A stretch of 64,000 bases of DNA from assembly GCF_046250175.1 (NCBI RefSeq), contig NZ_CP176468.1, one strand, 5' to 3'. The stretch comes from Psychromonas sp030397575 (lineage in GTDB: Bacteria; Pseudomonadota; Gammaproteobacteria; Enterobacterales; Psychromonadaceae). The notes below the pieces were generated by a model that searched no databases, had not been told where the DNA came from, and saw only the letters and a list, made by a program, of their open reading frames with translations. How positions within the stretch are numbered: position 1 is the stretch's first letter; the number at the start of each line of letters is the position of its first letter. This document shows, piece after piece, positions 44,612 to 54,351 of this stretch. The translations under genes and the position numbers were made by a program.

Positions 44612-47600
44612 ATGGAAATTTTGCGTGGGGCACCTGCCTTATCGACATTTCGTGTTAACCAGTTGTTGAAAAACTGTGAAGTATTAGATTTACCTGTAAC
44701 AGGCCTATATGCTGAATTTATGCATGCTGCAGATCTATCTGATTCTTTAAATGACCAAGAGTTAGCTGTTCTACAAAAGCTATTAACTTACGGACCTAAA
44801 ATTGCAGAGCATGACCCAGTAGGGACTCTGTTATTTGTTACACCACGCCCAGGCACTATTTCGCCTTGGTCTTCAAAAGCAACGGACATTGCTAAAAACT
44901 GTGGTCTTACCAAAGTAAAACGTTTAGAGCGTGGTATCGCTTATTACGTTGAAACTGAAACAGAGTTAAATGAACAACAAATTCAAGCGTTAACAGACTT
45001 GTTGCATGATCGCATGATGGAAGTCGTGTTAACTTCGTTGGAAGACGCCGCGACCTTATTTGTCCAAGGTACGCCAGGAAAAATGACCAGTGTTGATGTG
45101 TTAGGCGAAGGCCGTAGCGCATTAGAAACTGCCAATGTGAACTTAGGTCTAGCACTTGCAGATGATGAAATCGATTACTTAGTGGAAAACTTTATTAAGT
45201 TAAATCGTAACCCTAACGATATCGAACTAATGATGTTTGCACAGGCAAACTCAGAGCATTGTCGTCATAAAATATTTAATGCTGATTGGACCATTGATGG
45301 TCAAAAACAGCCTAAATCATTATTTAAAATGATTCGTAATACCCACGAATTACATCCTGAATACGTATTGTCTGCATATAAAGATAATGCAGCGGTAATG
45401 GAAGGTTACCAAGCAGGGCGTTTCTTCCCAAGTGTTGATGACCGTGAATTTGGTTACCACCATGAAGATATCGATATCTTAATGAAGGTGGAAACACATA
45501 ACCATCCAACTGCTATCTCTCCATTCCCAGGTGCTGCAACTGGCTCTGGTGGTGAAATTCGTGATGAAGGCGCAACAGGTATTGGCTCTAAACCGAAAGC
45601 TGGTTTAGTGGGTTTCTCTGTATCTAATTTACGTATTCCTAGCTTTGAACAAGCATGGGAAACAGATTTTGGTAAGCCAAGCCGTATCGTTTCTGCTTTG
45701 GATATTATGTTAGAAGCACCTTTGGGCGGTGCTGCATTTAATAATGAATTTGGTCGCCCTAATATCCTAGGTTATTTCCGTACTTATGAAGAAAAAGTAG
45801 ATAGCCATAACGGTAGCGAGATCCGTGGTTACCACAAGCCAATTATGCTTGCTGGTGGTTTAGGTAACATCCGCCGTGAACACGTACAGAAAAAAGATAT
45901 CCCAGTTGGCGCGAAACTGATCGTGTTAGGTGGGCCTGCAATGAATATCGGTTTAGGGGGGGGGGCCGCGTCTTCAATGGACTCTGGTGCTTCTTCTGAA
46001 AACTTAGATTTTGCTTCAGTACAGCGCGAGAATCCAGAAATGGAACGTCGTTGTCAGGAAGTAATCGATCGTTGTTGGCAGATGGGTGAAAATAACCCAA
46101 TTCAATTTATTCACGATGTAGGTGCGGGTGGTTTATCTAATGCTATGCCTGAGTTAGTGGATGATGGTGGCCGTGGTGGTGTATTTGATTTACGTGCAAT
46201 TCCAAATGACGAGAAAAGCATGGCACCACATGAAATCTGGTGTAATGAGTCTCAAGAACGTTACGTAATGGCGGTTAAGCCTGAAAATCTAGCGACTTTT
46301 GAAGCGATTTGTAAGCGTGAACGTGCACAATATGCGGTGATCGGTACAGCCACTGAAGAGTTACACTTAACGCTGAACGATCCTGAGTTTGATAACAAAC
46401 CAATCGATATGCCATTAGAAGTGTTATTGGGTAAAGCACCTAAAATGCATCGTGATGTTCAATCACAAACAGCTAAAGGTAAAGCGTTAGACTTATCTGG
46501 TGCAAGTGTGAAAGAAGCGGCAGAGCGTTTGTTACGTTTACCTTCAATCGCAGAAAAAACCTTTTTGATTACTATCGGTGACCGAACTGTAACGGGCTTA
46601 GTTGCTCGTGACCAAATGGTCGGTCCTTGGCAGGTACCTGTTGCCGATTGTGCTGTAACAGCTGCAAGTTACGATACTTATTTTGGTGAGTCAATGGCAT
46701 TAGGTGAACGTACACCTGTGGCATTACTTAACTTTGGTGCATCTGCTCGCTTAGCTGTGGCTGAATCAATTACTAATATCGCTTGTTCTGATATTGGTGA
46801 TTTCAAACGTATTAAACTATCTGCTAACTGGATGTCAGCAACCGGTCACCCTGGTGAAGATGCTGGTTTATACGAAGCAGTTAAAGCGGTTGGTGAAGAA
46901 TTATGTCCTGAATTAGAGCTTACTATTCCTGTAGGTAAAGACTCAATGTCAATGAAGACACGTTGGCAGGAAGAAGATGGCAGTGATAAAGAGGTGACTT
47001 CACCATTATCATTGATTATCACTGCATTTGGTGCAGTACGTGATATCCGTAATACGGTGACACCGCAATTACGCACAGACCAAGGTGAAACCGACCTGAT
47101 CCTAATCGACTTAGGTAACGGCAAAAACCGTTTAGGTGGGTCATCACTGGCGCAAGTATATAAGCAGTTAGGTGAAACAACGCCTGATTTAGATAGCCCA
47201 GAATTATTAAAAGGCTTCTTTAACTCAGTGCAAAGCTTATTAGCTGATAAGAAATTATTAGCTTATCACGATAGAAGTGACGGTGGTTTATTCTCAACTA
47301 TTACAGAAATGGCCTTTGCAGGACATTGCGGTGTAACCGTTAAGCTTGATCAAGTTGGTAGCGATGACTTCTCTGCATTGTACTCAGAAGAGTTAGGTGC
47401 GGTAATTCAAGTTAAACGTGAAGATAAAGAAGCGGTATTAAATACTTTAGCTGGCCACGGTTTATCTTCTAGCTCCCTAGTGATTGGTTCAATCAATAGC
47501 ACAGACCAAATTGAATTCCTACGCGATGGTGTTGAAGTATTAGCAGCTAAACGTGCGGAGTTCCGTGGTATTTGGGCTGAAACAACACTGAAAATGCAAT

Positions 47601-48508
47601 CATTACGTGATAACTCTGAATGTGCACAACAAGAGTTTGACCTTAAATTAGACGATAAAGACCCAGGTCTATCGACTAAATTGACGTTTGATATTAACGA
47701 AGATGTTGCAGCACCTTATATTGCTAAAGGTGTTAAACCGCGTATGGCTATCTTGCGTGAGCAAGGTGTTAACTCGCAGCAAGAGATGGCAGCAGCCTTC
47801 AACCGCGCTGGTTTCTCTGCGATTGATGTACACATGAGTGATATTCTGTCGGGTAATGTTCAACTAGAGAACTTTGCTGGTTTAGTGGCTTGTGGTGGTT
47901 TCTCTTACGGTGACGTATTAGGTGCTGGTGAAGGTTGGGCTAAGTCTATTCTGTTCAACGAACAAGCTCGTACTCAGTTCCAAACTTTCTTTGAGCGTGA
48001 AAACTCATTTGCATTAGGCGTGTGTAACGGTTGTCAGATGTTATCAAACCTCAACGAGTTAATTCCAGGTTCTGATCTCTGGCCGCGTTTTGTTCGCAAT
48101 AACTCAGAGCGTTTCGAAGCACGTTTCAGTTTGGTAGAAGTGCAAAAGTCTAACTCGTTATTCTTAAATGATATGGCGGGCTCACAAATGCCTATCGCAG
48201 TATCTCACGGTGAAGGTCGTGTGGAAGTGAAAGACAGCTCACACCTTGCAGCTATTGAAGCAAGTGGTTCTGTTGCATTACGCTTTATCGATAACTACGG
48301 TAATAACACTGAATCTTACCCATCTAATCCAAATGGTTCGCCAAATGGTATTACTGGTCTAACGTCTAAGGACGGTCGTGTCACTATCATGATGCCTCAC
48401 CCTGAGCGTGTATTCAGAACGGTTGCTAACTCTTGGCATCCAGATGAATGGAAAGAAGATAGCCCATGGATGCGTATGTTCAGAAATGTGCGCAAACAAT
48501 TAGGTTAA
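44612..48508 (+). CDS. purL: Phosphoribosylformylglycinamidine synthase
   Basis: A 1298-residue single-chain FGAM synthase, the proteobacterial large form. It includes the N-terminal PurS-like part, two AIR-synthase-like ATPase halves (for example VETHNHPTAISPFPGAATG) and a C-terminal glutaminase domain with GVCNGCQM and the HGEGR motif. It catalyses the fourth step of purine synthesis. A run of ten G (45956-45965) encodes the GGGAA part of a conserved Gly-rich loop. A terminator follows. No PurR-type site was recognised upstream. Confidence 0.97.
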   Translation: MEILRGAPALSTFRVNQLLKNCEVLDLPVTGLYAEFMHAADLSDSLNDQELAVLQKLLTYGPKIAEHDPVGTLLFVTPRPGTISPWSSKATDIAKNCGLTKVKRLERGIAYYVETETELNEQQIQALTDLLHDRMMEVVLTSLEDAATLFVQGTPGKMTSVDVLGEGRSALETANVNLGLALADDEIDYLVENFIKLNRNPNDIELMMFAQANSEHCRHKIFNADWTIDGQKQPKSLFKMIRNTHELHPEYVLSAYKDNAAVMEGYQAGRFFPSVDDREFGYHHEDIDILMKVETHNHPTAISPFPGAATGSGGEIRDEGATGIGSKPKAGLVGFSVSNLRIPSFEQAWETDFGKPSRIVSALDIMLEAPLGGAAFNNEFGRPNILGYFRTYEEKVDSHNGSEIRGYHKPIMLAGGLGNIRREHVQKKDIPVGAKLIVLGGPAMNIGLGGGAASSMDSGASSENLDFASVQRENPEMERRCQEVIDRCWQMGENNPIQFIHDVGAGGLSNAMPELVDDGGRGGVFDLRAIPNDEKSMAPHEIWCNESQERYVMAVKPENLATFEAICKRERAQYAVIGTATEELHLTLNDPEFDNKPIDMPLEVLLGKAPKMHRDVQSQTAKGKALDLSGASVKEAAERLLRLPSIAEKTFLITIGDRTVTGLVARDQMVGPWQVPVADCAVTAASYDTYFGESMALGERTPVALLNFGASARLAVAESITNIACSDIGDFKRIKLSANWMSATGHPGEDAGLYEAVKAVGEELCPELELTIPVGKDSMSMKTRWQEEDGSDKEVTSPLSLIITAFGAVRDIRNTVTPQLRTDQGETDLILIDLGNGKNRLGGSSLAQVYKQLGETTPDLDSPELLKGFFNSVQSLLADKKLLAYHDRSDGGLFSTITEMAFAGHCGVTVKLDQVGSDDFSALYSEELGAVIQVKREDKEAVLNTLAGHGLSSSSLVIGSINSTDQIEFLRDGVEVLAAKRAEFRGIWAETTLKMQSLRDNSECAQQEFDLKLDDKDPGLSTKLTFDINEDVAAPYIAKGVKPRMAILREQGVNSQQEMAAAFNRAGFSAIDVHMSDILSGNVQLENFAGLVACGGFSYGDVLGAGEGWAKSILFNEQARTQFQTFFERENSFALGVCNGCQMLSNLNELIPGSDLWPRFVRNNSERFEARFSLVEVQKSNSLFLNDMAGSQMPIAVSHGEGRVEVKDSSHLAAIEASGSVALRFIDNYGNNTESYPSNPNGSPNGITGLTSKDGRVTIMMPHPERVFRTVANSWHPDEWKEDSPWMRMFRNVRKQLG

Positions 48509-48523
48509 AAATAATTAATGAAT

Positions 48524-48549
48524 AAAAGGGGGCGTAAAGCTCCCTTTTT
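48524..48549 (+). terminator. Rho-independent terminator after purL
   Basis: Stem aaaagggggc / gctccctttt with one G-T pair and a gtaaa loop, ending in a T run, 16 bp after the purL stop. Confidence 0.8.
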
Positions 48550-48653
48550 GTGTTCTAATGAACGACTGTTATTATATTAATGGTATTAACTCAAAGTATT
48601 TGTAGTAGTGCAGTTTGTTAATGTTATTGTTTTCGTCATGGAGGGCAGTTCGG

Positions 48654-51359
48654 TTGTCTAGTCAAGTCAGTAAGGTTTTATACATAGGTAATAATGTACA
48701 GTTAGTTAAAGCCTTATTACCCATCAATGCAGCGTTTGGTGCAGCAAATCTTACCCACTGTCATTGTGTTAATGGTCTTGAGGAAATGTTGCAAGAGCAA
48801 GATTTTGATTACTTCATTTGTGAAGTTCCTATCTCAGGGGTATTAAAAGAACGTATAAAACAGCTCTATCCTGTATTAGAGTGTATCTATTTATCAAGCC
48901 AAGAAGAGGACAATGCAACGTCCGCATGCTTTACTGACGCTAAAGCAAAAGATTGTATTTCAGATGAAATTAAATCAACACTTAACTGCATAAGTATTCC
49001 TATCTACTATAAAAGTAATGATGGTTTTATCATTGCGTGTAATTCCTATTTCTCAAATATTTTTGGTTATTCACCTGATGTATTGGTTGGTAAAGAGCTA
49101 TCTACACTTTTACCTGATGGTACTGCTGCGCAATTAATTAAGTCTGACACTGCTGATGTCAAATCAAATCAACCTTTAATGCTGGAATGCAATATAGAAG
49201 AATGTTGTGGCGAAAAGCGTGAATTTTTATTACGTGAAGAAGTCGATGTGGGCTGTAATATGCGCGTCGGTATGCTCTTTGATATTTCAGAAATGAATGC
49301 AGTTAAAGCGACTATTGAGAAAGAACGCTTGATGCTACGCGCAACGGCAGACTTATCAGAAGATCTTATTTTCTTTAAAGATCTAGATAGCCGTTTTATT
49401 GGTTGTAATAAACAGTTTGAAAAATTTGTTGGCTGCTCTGAAGCTGAGATCATTGGAAAAGCTGATGATGAACTATTTGAAATAAATCAGGCAAGAATGT
49501 GCCAGGCTCAAGATGCACAAGTCATGAGTAACAATGAGACTTATGCAAACAATGAGTACTTAACCTATAACAATGGGGAAAAGCACTTTATCTTCATGCA
49601 AAAAGTGCCACTTCGCGATAAACATGGTGAAGTTCAAGGGCTCTTTGCAATTGGTCGAGATATTACCGAACAAAGCATTATCGAAAAACAATTAAGATTG
49701 GCCAACGTGGTGTTTGAAAATAGCAGAGATGGTATTTTAGTTACCGATAATACAGGGGTAGTGATCACTGCTAATGACGCTTGCTTCAGCGTTTCTGGTT
49801 ATTCTAAAGAAGAGTTAATTGACGTTAATATTACCTCTTTTGCAGACGGTTTTGACTCTTGTACATTATTTGATGATATCGAAGTTGGCATTAAAAAAGA
49901 GGGTAAGTGGCAAGGTAATGTCCGTTTCTATACTAAGATGGGTTACCTAGGCTATTTCTGGTTAGAGGTTAATGAAGTCAAACACGGCAGTGACAACATG
50001 AATAATCGTGTTTTTGTATTCACCGATTTAACCCAAAATAAAGATTACGAAGCGAAGATTCAATACCTGTCTAAACATGACTCATTGACTGGGCTAAATA
50101 ACCGTATAGCACTGTTCACTCACCTAGAAAAAGCGATAGCACGTGCTAATCACAAACAAACGGCTATTGGTGTGTTACATATTGAAATTAAAGGTATTAA
50201 AGCTGTTAATGAACGTTATGGCCATAATAAAGGTGATGTTATCTTTAGAGGCATAGCTAAACGCCTCAAAGAGCTTGCATCTGATAAAGATATTATAGCG
50301 CGTATCAGTGATGACCAGTTTGCACTAGTGATTGAAGAGTTAGAAAACGAGCAGGTAGTGGCATTAATTGCACGACAAATTACCCAACAGTTTTCTGGAA
50401 CGGTGACCATGGAAGGTATTGCGGTAAACTTGACAACCTCTATCGGGATTAGTATTTGTCCCGATGATGGTTCAGATGTGGACAGTATTTTATCGAATGC
50501 GGAAAATGCAATGTACCGTAGTAAGAATGATAAAAGCAGTGCTTACCACTTTTACACAAACGAATTAACTATTAACTCGACTAACCAACTTGCATTAGAA
50601 AATGAGTTAAAAGTGGCATTAAATGAAAATCAATTTGATGTTTATTATCAACCACAATTTGATTTGAATAAGCGCCAAATTGTGGCAGTGGAATGTGTCT
50701 TGAGATGGCATCATCCTGAGCACGGAACTTTGCTGCCGGAGCGTTTCTTAATGCTTGCTGAGCAGTCTGGTTTGATGGTTGAATTAAGCATGAAAATGTT
50801 TACTAAAGCGGTTGAACAAGCTGTGAAGTGGCATCATGCTGGTATTAATTTTGGGCGCATTGCATTCAATATATCAAAAGCGGAATTATCGCAGCTTTCA
50901 TTAATAGCATCGATTCAAAAAATATTTTTGGATACTGGGGCTAAGGCGAATTGGTTTGAGTTTGAAATTGATGAAGCCCTATTTAGTAATGATCTTTATA
51001 CAGTGCAAGAAAATTTACTAAACCTGAGTCGCTTGGGTATCTCTTTTACTGTTGACGGTTTTGGTGCTGAACGTTCAGTGTTGTATTGTATCGATAAACT
51101 GAATATTGATAAGTTCAAAATATCTAAACACTTTATTCAAGGCGTGCCTGGTTATCTAGCCGGTGAGGCAATGTTGAAATCAGTGTTTGTATTAGCTAAC
51201 TCCTTAGGTATTGATGTGGTTGGTGATACGATCGACAATGATCCAAGAGAACAGCTGATTAATGATCATCAGTTTATTGCTGATAAAAACCAGCCAACCA
51301 AAGAAGCGATGAGCGCTTCAGAAGCGACTTTTTACTTAAGATGCCATAAGCGAAAGTAG
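48654..51359 (+). CDS. PAS-GGDEF-EAL protein with degenerate catalytic motifs
   Basis: About 901 residues from a TTG start at 48654 chosen because gagg lies nine bases upstream; the open frame extends 13 codons further to a TTG at 48615. Order: an N-terminal receiver-like region (KVLYIGNNVQLVKAL), three PAS domains, a GGDEF domain and an EAL domain. The GGDEF signature reads ISDDQ and the EAL signature reads ECVLRW; the later EAL metal motif reads VDGFG instead of DDFG. Both activities therefore look lost, although HNKGD of the GGDEF nucleotide loop remains. It probably acts as a cyclic-di-GMP or protein-binding sensor. Confidence 0.87.
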   Translation: MSSQVSKVLYIGNNVQLVKALLPINAAFGAANLTHCHCVNGLEEMLQEQDFDYFICEVPISGVLKERIKQLYPVLECIYLSSQEEDNATSACFTDAKAKDCISDEIKSTLNCISIPIYYKSNDGFIIACNSYFSNIFGYSPDVLVGKELSTLLPDGTAAQLIKSDTADVKSNQPLMLECNIEECCGEKREFLLREEVDVGCNMRVGMLFDISEMNAVKATIEKERLMLRATADLSEDLIFFKDLDSRFIGCNKQFEKFVGCSEAEIIGKADDELFEINQARMCQAQDAQVMSNNETYANNEYLTYNNGEKHFIFMQKVPLRDKHGEVQGLFAIGRDITEQSIIEKQLRLANVVFENSRDGILVTDNTGVVITANDACFSVSGYSKEELIDVNITSFADGFDSCTLFDDIEVGIKKEGKWQGNVRFYTKMGYLGYFWLEVNEVKHGSDNMNNRVFVFTDLTQNKDYEAKIQYLSKHDSLTGLNNRIALFTHLEKAIARANHKQTAIGVLHIEIKGIKAVNERYGHNKGDVIFRGIAKRLKELASDKDIIARISDDQFALVIEELENEQVVALIARQITQQFSGTVTMEGIAVNLTTSIGISICPDDGSDVDSILSNAENAMYRSKNDKSSAYHFYTNELTINSTNQLALENELKVALNENQFDVYYQPQFDLNKRQIVAVECVLRWHHPEHGTLLPERFLMLAEQSGLMVELSMKMFTKAVEQAVKWHHAGINFGRIAFNISKAELSQLSLIASIQKIFLDTGAKANWFEFEIDEALFSNDLYTVQENLLNLSRLGISFTVDGFGAERSVLYCIDKLNIDKFKISKHFIQGVPGYLAGEAMLKSVFVLANSLGIDVVGDTIDNDPREQLINDHQFIADKNQPTKEAMSASEATFYLRCHKRK

Positions 51360-51527
51360 CCAAACCCCATAGCCCACAATAGGATAGCTAAAAATAACTA
51401 TCCTATTGTGACATTTTTGATACCATCCGCGTTATTAATCATATTCTCTAATTAACCACCGCAGTCAGTATGGCAACGATCAGGCTGGGTGTGTTGCTCT
51501 CTTTTTCTTTTGACTGATAGGACTGTA

Positions 51528-53006
51528 ATGGCAAACCTAGGCATAAATATGAGCTGGCTAGAAAGCGAGGTATACCTTGTATTTTCAGCGACTCTGTATT
51601 TTAGTTTTTTAACACTTATCTCCTTACGTGTGATCATTAAGCGCAAGCCGATTGGTGTTTCACTTGCCTGGTTATTTTTAATCTTTGCCGTGCCATTAGT
51701 TGGCATGATCGGCTACTTAATCTTTGGAGAATTAAACCTAGGTGCGAAACGCAGTAAACGTCGAAAATTGCTCTCTGGTGCTTTTTTAAAGTGGATAGAA
51801 GAGCAAGCCAATACCTACAAACAAGATAAAGAACTCATCAGCGAAAATGCGCGTTCAATGCAATCTTTTGTTGAGTCCTACACCAATATGCCAATGGTAA
51901 AGGGTAATAAACATACCTTATTAACCACTACTGACAATATACTATTAGAGCTAACCAAAGAGATTCGAGAAGCTAAAAAGCATTGTTATTTAATGTTTTA
52001 TATTTGTAATCAAGGTGGGTTAGTTGACCAATTATTAGAAGAGTTAAAAGCCGCTGCACAACGTGGTGTCACCTGTAAGTTACTCTTAGATTCAGTGGGA
52101 AGTAGTGATTTTTTTAAATCCATCCTACCTGCACAATTACGTAAAGCTGGGGTTGAAGTCGTGGAAGGCCTACCTGTAGGTGCATTCCGACTATTATTCC
52201 AACGACAAGATTTGCGCCTACACCGAAAGCTTGTCTGTATTGATGATCATATTGCCTACACTGGCAGCATGAATTTGGTTGATCCCGCTTATTTTAAAGT
52301 AGAAAAGGGGATTGGTGAATGGATCGATTTAATGGTGCGTTGTGAAGGACCAATCGTACAACATATGGAAGGCTTATTTATTTGGGATTGGAGTTTAGAG
52401 ACTGCACAACACCTTGATCTACCGCCTGCAAATCGTTCCTTATTCTCGTTAGTTGGTGATGAAAATTCACAGCTGATTCCATCGGGGCCCGAGTTTGGTA
52501 AAGTAGGTATTCATCAAGTATTATTAACGGCTATTTACGAAGCTAAATACAGCTTAGTATTAACCTCCCCTTACTTTGTTCCAGACGAAAGTCTGTTAAC
52601 CGCATTACAGGTCGCATCCATGCGTGGTGTTGATGTAAAAATTATTTTACCCGCTAAGAATGACTCCTTGATGGTTAAGTACGCATCACGCGCTTTCTTT
52701 GAGGACCTATTGAAAGCAGGCGTAGAGATTCATCAGTTTTACGGTGGTTTATTACATAGCAAAAGTATTGTTATTGATGAGAAGTTAGCGCTGGTGGGCA
52801 CGGTGAATTTAGATTTACGTAGTTTCTGGTTAAACTTTGAAATGACTATGTTAATTGATAATCCGAAATTTGCTGGCGATCTACTTACTGCTCAGATGCA
52901 TTATACATTAGCCTCTAATCAGTTAACTTTAGAGAAGTGGCGCAAGCGACCTTTCTTTAAACGTATTTTAGAAGGTGTGTTGTACCTGTTTAGCCCGCTG
53001 TTGTAG
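51528..53006 (+). CDS. clsA: Cardiolipin synthase A
   Basis: About 492 residues with two N-terminal membrane helices (LVFSATLYFSFLTLISLRV and LAWLFLIFAVPLVGMIGYLI) and two HKD phospholipase-D motifs: LHRKLVCIDD and LLHSKSIVIDE, each followed by the GSMN/GTVN pattern. The end FFKRILEGVLYLFSPLL matches ClsA of E. coli. It condenses two phosphatidylglycerols into cardiolipin and glycerol. The ATG at 51528 with aggac upstream is preferred to an in-frame GTG at 51489. Confidence 0.95.
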   Translation: MANLGINMSWLESEVYLVFSATLYFSFLTLISLRVIIKRKPIGVSLAWLFLIFAVPLVGMIGYLIFGELNLGAKRSKRRKLLSGAFLKWIEEQANTYKQDKELISENARSMQSFVESYTNMPMVKGNKHTLLTTTDNILLELTKEIREAKKHCYLMFYICNQGGLVDQLLEELKAAAQRGVTCKLLLDSVGSSDFFKSILPAQLRKAGVEVVEGLPVGAFRLLFQRQDLRLHRKLVCIDDHIAYTGSMNLVDPAYFKVEKGIGEWIDLMVRCEGPIVQHMEGLFIWDWSLETAQHLDLPPANRSLFSLVGDENSQLIPSGPEFGKVGIHQVLLTAIYEAKYSLVLTSPYFVPDESLLTALQVASMRGVDVKIILPAKNDSLMVKYASRAFFEDLLKAGVEIHQFYGGLLHSKSIVIDEKLALVGTVNLDLRSFWLNFEMTMLIDNPKFAGDLLTAQMHYTLASNQLTLEKWRKRPFFKRILEGVLYLFSPLL

Positions 53007-53024
53007 CTTAGTTTTTTGGAATCG

Positions 53025-53245
53025 GTATTCACTTAATAGATCACATAACACCTTTTGACCTTGGGGCGCTGGCTTTAGCCTGCTTGTTTTTTGATTTTTG
53101 TCGTGTGAGCTTACTTAATACAGCACAAAGCACCTTTTGACCTTGGGTGCTAGCTTTAGTCTTCTTGTTTTGACTTTTGTTATGTGAACTTACCTAATAT
53201 AGTGCGCAGAATCTTTTGATTTTGGGACGCTGGCTTTAGCCTGTT
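53025..53245. repeat. Three-copy ~80-bp tandem repeat downstream of clsA
   Basis: Core cTTTTGAccttggg-cGCTGGCTTTAGcctg at about 53049, 53131 and 53210 (spacing 82 and 79 bp), with the intervening tGTGaacTTACcTAAT segment also repeated. Copies differ at several positions. No coding frame runs through it. The rest of the 430-bp clsA-53437 spacer holds nothing I recognise. Confidence 0.8.
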
Positions 53246-53436
53246 TTTTGTCTTAGCGGAAGGGCTCTATTATTCCTCTCTGCTCTCGGTTTGATTTATC
53301 AAAACAGATATCCCATTTAATGAACACCTTGTTATCTCTCTTTTGTTAATTGATAATCTTTTATTGGCTTGAATTTAGATTGGCAATTTGTGGGCTGTTT
53401 TTAAAGGCATGTTTGTGCAAATTTACACAATAATGG

Positions 53437-53892
53437 ATGAGAATAAATTTAATGAAAGATGTAAAAGGTGTATTTCGTAACCTTGAAAAAATGCTTCAGA
53501 AAGCGAGTTGGTTCGATGACGGTTGGGAGATTTATAATCGTGGTAATTATATGCAGCTCTCCAAACATAATTGGTTTAATCAAAACCAAGGTGGTATTCA
53601 CTTTGAAACCTTTATAGAAGGGCCTCAGATTAAACAAAAGTCCTTTCCTATTTGTATGCACGTTGAAGAAGATTGTCCTTCCCAGGCTGAATTTATTCGT
53701 CAATTTATGGCGTTAGAAGAGAAGCGAATTAAAAGCTGGAATGGGTATAAAAATCTCGATAGTAGCTATGGTATTTGTCAGCGAACACTGCCGCTTAATT
53801 TTAAAAACCTAGAGCAACGTTTATTTGAAGAGTTTAATCGTCTTCGAGTTTTAGAAGAAAGTATTGATCAAGTGTTACTTGAACTTCAATAA
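53437..53892 (+). CDS. Hypothetical protein, 151 residues
   Basis: I do not recognise this protein. It is soluble, with no signal peptide or membrane segment, contains several Trp/Tyr-rich stretches (ASWFDDGWEIYNRGNYMQL, SKHNWFNQNQGG) and ends in a helical LRVLEESIDQVLLELQ. A second ATG five codons in (53452) could be the start. It is followed after 15 bases by a DUF1289 gene in the same direction, so they may be one unit. Confidence 0.6.
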   Translation: MRINLMKDVKGVFRNLEKMLQKASWFDDGWEIYNRGNYMQLSKHNWFNQNQGGIHFETFIEGPQIKQKSFPICMHVEEDCPSQAEFIRQFMALEEKRIKSWNGYKNLDSSYGICQRTLPLNFKNLEQRLFEEFNRLRVLEESIDQVLLELQ

Positions 53893-53907
53893 AGTGAGAT
53901 AGCAGAG

Positions 53908-54093
53908 ATGAAGAAAAGAAAAAGCCCTTGTATTGATCAGTGTGATTTTTCAGGTAGTAAAGGGTGGTGTTTGGGATGTGGCAGAACAAAAACTGAGTGC
54001 CAAAAGTGGAAATCCATGACGCCATATAACATTACCAACCTTCAAAAAGAGCTTAAAAAGAGAATGCTAAAAATTAAGGTTGAAATAAGCTAA
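53908..54093 (+). CDS. DUF1289 small cysteine-rich protein
   Basis: A 61-residue protein with the DUF1289 signature SPCIDQCDFSG...WCLGCGRTKTECQKWKSMT. Four Cys in a C-x3-C ... C-x2-C arrangement probably bind a metal or an iron-sulfur cluster. The function is unknown. It begins 15 bases after the upstream hypothetical gene. Confidence 0.85.
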   Translation: MKKRKSPCIDQCDFSGSKGWCLGCGRTKTECQKWKSMTPYNITNLQKELKKRMLKIKVEIS

Positions 54094-54148
54094 ACAGTGC
54101 TGAAAGCTAAAAAATGATACCTCGTATGAGGTTGAGGTTGTTTATTAA

Positions 54149-54202
54149 AAAACTGCCTACCTGATCTCAGTAAAGAGCGACTGTTAATAGATAGGCAGTT
54201 TA
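54149..54202 (-). terminator. Hairpin terminator of the merR-metallothionein operon
   Basis: An 11-bp stem (aaactgcctay) with a loop of about 30 bases. Read on the minus strand it is followed by ttttt. It lies about 20 bp after the metallothionein stop. Confidence 0.5.
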
Positions 54203-54223
54203 CATATTCAGGTGCTAAAGGGA

Positions 54224-54349
54224 TTAACAACAATCCGAATTAATACAGCAATCGCCACAAGCACAGTTTTCTGCGCATTTACAACTATCTGTATTACAAC
54301 AACAGTCTGGTGTTTTTTTGTCTTCACAACATTTACATACTTCACTCAT
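54224..54349 (-). CDS. Metallothionein-like protein, 41 residues, 14 cysteines
   Basis: On the minus strand an ATG at 54349 opens a 41-codon frame ending TAA at 54224. The product has 14 Cys (CKCC, CCC, SCKC, NCAC, DCC, DCC) and no aromatic residue except none in the core, the composition of a metallothionein. A ribosome-binding site ggag overlaps the end of the merR frame, and the ATG is two bases after the merR stop, so it is translated from the merR transcript. The role would be binding zinc, cadmium, copper or mercury. It is too short for most gene callers. The family could not be named with certainty. Confidence 0.85.
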   Translation of the reverse strand: MSEVCKCCEDKKTPDCCCNTDSCKCAENCACGDCCINSDCC

Positions 54350-54351
54350 GT

